A DNA stretch of 64,000 nt from JAWKWH01 sp965204295 (GTDB lineage Bacteria; Pseudomonadota; Alphaproteobacteria; Rhizobiales; Rhizobiaceae), in the NCBI GenBank assembly GCA_965204295.1, contig OZ241973.1:1-64000 (forward strand). Direction: 5' to 3'. Shown piece by piece: positions 63,200 to 64,000 of the stretch. The translations under genes and the position numbers were made by a program. The notes under the pieces are model-generated. The model had not been told where the DNA came from. It searched no databases and was given only the letters and a program-made list of their open reading frames with translations. Numbering within the stretch: the first letter of the stretch is position 1; the number at the start of each line of letters is the position of its first letter.

Positions 63200-64000
63200 A
63201 TGGCCGCAACGGCAAAACGCATCGTCATGACCCGTTACCCCCAAGGCATGCCGGGACACGAAGATCTGAAACTGGAAGAATACGCGCCGCCGTCGCCCGG
63301 CGATGGCGAACTGCTCTTGCGCACCATCCATCTGTCGCTCGACCCTTATATGCGGGGACGGATGAGCCCGGCAAAATCCTACGCCGCCGGAGTGCGGCCC
63401 GGCGAGGTGATTGTGGGCGGAACGGTCGCAGAAATCATGGAAAGCCGTAACGGTAATTTCAAGGCCGGCGACATTGTGCTGTCGGGCAATGGCTGGCAGA
63501 CGCATGCGATTTCCAACGGCAAGGGGCTGATCAAACTCGATCCGGGCGCAGCGCCCATGCCCTACCATCTCGGCGTTCTCGGCATGCCGGGTTACACCGC
63601 CTATATCGGCCTGCTGAGCCACGGACGCCCGCAGGAGGGTGAAACCATCGTTATCTCCGCCGCTTCCGGCGCCGTCGGACAGGTTGTCGGTCAAATCGGC
63701 AGGATCAGGGGTTGCAGGGCAGTCGGTGTCGCCGGCGCGAAAGACAAATGCGACTATGTGACCGGCGAACTCGGTTTCGACGCCTGCGTCAACTACAAGG
63801 ACCCCGATTTCGCCGATCAGCTCAGGGCGGCCTGCCCCGGCGGCATCGACGTCTATTTCGAGAATGTCGGCGGCGAAGTGCTCAAGGCGGTATTGCCGCT
63901 GCTCAACGATTTTGCGCGGGTTCCCGTATGCGGGATGATCGCTCACTATAACGACACGGCCCCGCCGGAGGGACCCGACCGCCTGCCGCAGTTGTGGCGC
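63200..64000 (+). CDS. NADP-dependent oxidoreductase (MDR family), 5' part
   Basis: Medium-chain dehydrogenase of the zinc-free leukotriene B4 dehydrogenase/prostaglandin reductase group, truncated by the window edge after 267 codons. LSLDPYMRGRMSPAKSY is the family signature near residue 50, and the cofactor motif is ISAASGAVGQVVGQI near residue 155. Such enzymes reduce alkenals and alkenones with NADPH. ATG 63200 has GGAGAG nine bases before. Confidence 0.93.
   Translation, partial: MAATAKRIVMTRYPQGMPGHEDLKLEEYAPPSPGDGELLLRTIHLSLDPYMRGRMSPAKSYAAGVRPGEVIVGGTVAEIMESRNGNFKAGDIVLSGNGWQTHAISNGKGLIKLDPGAAPMPYHLGVLGMPGYTAYIGLLSHGRPQEGETIVISAASGAVGQVVGQIGRIRGCRAVGVAGAKDKCDYVTGELGFDACVNYKDPDFADQLRAACPGGIDVYFENVGGEVLKAVLPLLNDFARVPVCGMIAHYNDTAPPEGPDRLPQLWR

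Overview
The window reads as chromosome of an alphaproteobacterium, most likely of the order Hyphomicrobiales (Rhizobiales). This rests on gene order and gene content: sufBCDS-sufT-sufA next to a second cysteine desulfurase, prfB-mrcA-amiC-rne, accB-accC-aat followed by DUF2155 and NDUFA12-like genes, and a complex I NDUFA9-like gene in the uppP-queG region. Most of the sequence is GC-rich. I cannot name the genus.

Layout. 1-8.5 kb: Fe-S cluster assembly genes on the minus strand (iscS-like desulfurase, sufB, a small membrane protein, a cupin, sufC, sufD, sufS, sufT, sufA, then a TfoX-like gene). A candidate Irr (iron control element) box lies in the divergent gap before a hydrolase gene. 8.5-13 kb: hydrolase, PaiB-like protein, a methyltransferase with two in-frame stops, anmK and tyrS. 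13-24.4 kb: cell envelope and RNA genes, namely a broken M23 peptidase, prfB with its programmed frameshift, mrcA, amiC, rne and an M48 protease. 24.4-33 kb: DsbA-like thioredoxin, aroQ, accB, accC, aat, DUF2155, NDUFA12-like, gatB, a DUF6455-like protein, a CBS protein and a rhomboid protease.

33-41.6 kb is an accessory, decaying region. It holds an AT-rich secreted orphan with its own promoter, a Hint-domain gene broken by a 13-nt insertion, an IS630-like remnant, truncated inositol-monophosphatase-like and galT genes, an IS5-family element (IS1031-like), an SDR gene, a sugar ABC transporter whose binding-protein gene is only a 3' fragment, and a second IS5-family element (IS427-like). 41.7-46 kb: an intact ABC importer of the ferric-iron type (binding protein, fused double permease, ATPase). 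At 46.3-46.5 kb a second copy of the Hint-gene 3' end lies beside a tRNA-Leu(CAG) gene.

46.8-57 kb returns to housekeeping genes: gpmA, dapB, an exporter ABC protein, glk, mepA, an SDR epimerase, queG, GST, uppP and a TSUP permease. 57.2-61.7 kb is a type III restriction-modification system whose mod gene has a low-GC central target-recognition segment. It lies between uppP and a complex I NDUFA9-like gene. The window ends inside an NADP-dependent oxidoreductase gene.

Two themes stand out. First, several genes, including conserved ones, carry single nonsense codons or 1-nt indels, which means either real gene decay or residual assembly error. Second, short tandem duplications of 11-20 bp recur, two of them breaking reading frames. 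I did not find a convincing new defence or biosynthetic system. The best unexplained items are the AT-rich secreted orphan, the duplicated Hint 3' module, the 10-bp-period repeat before gatB, and the small coupled reading frames in the suf cluster and upstream of mod.
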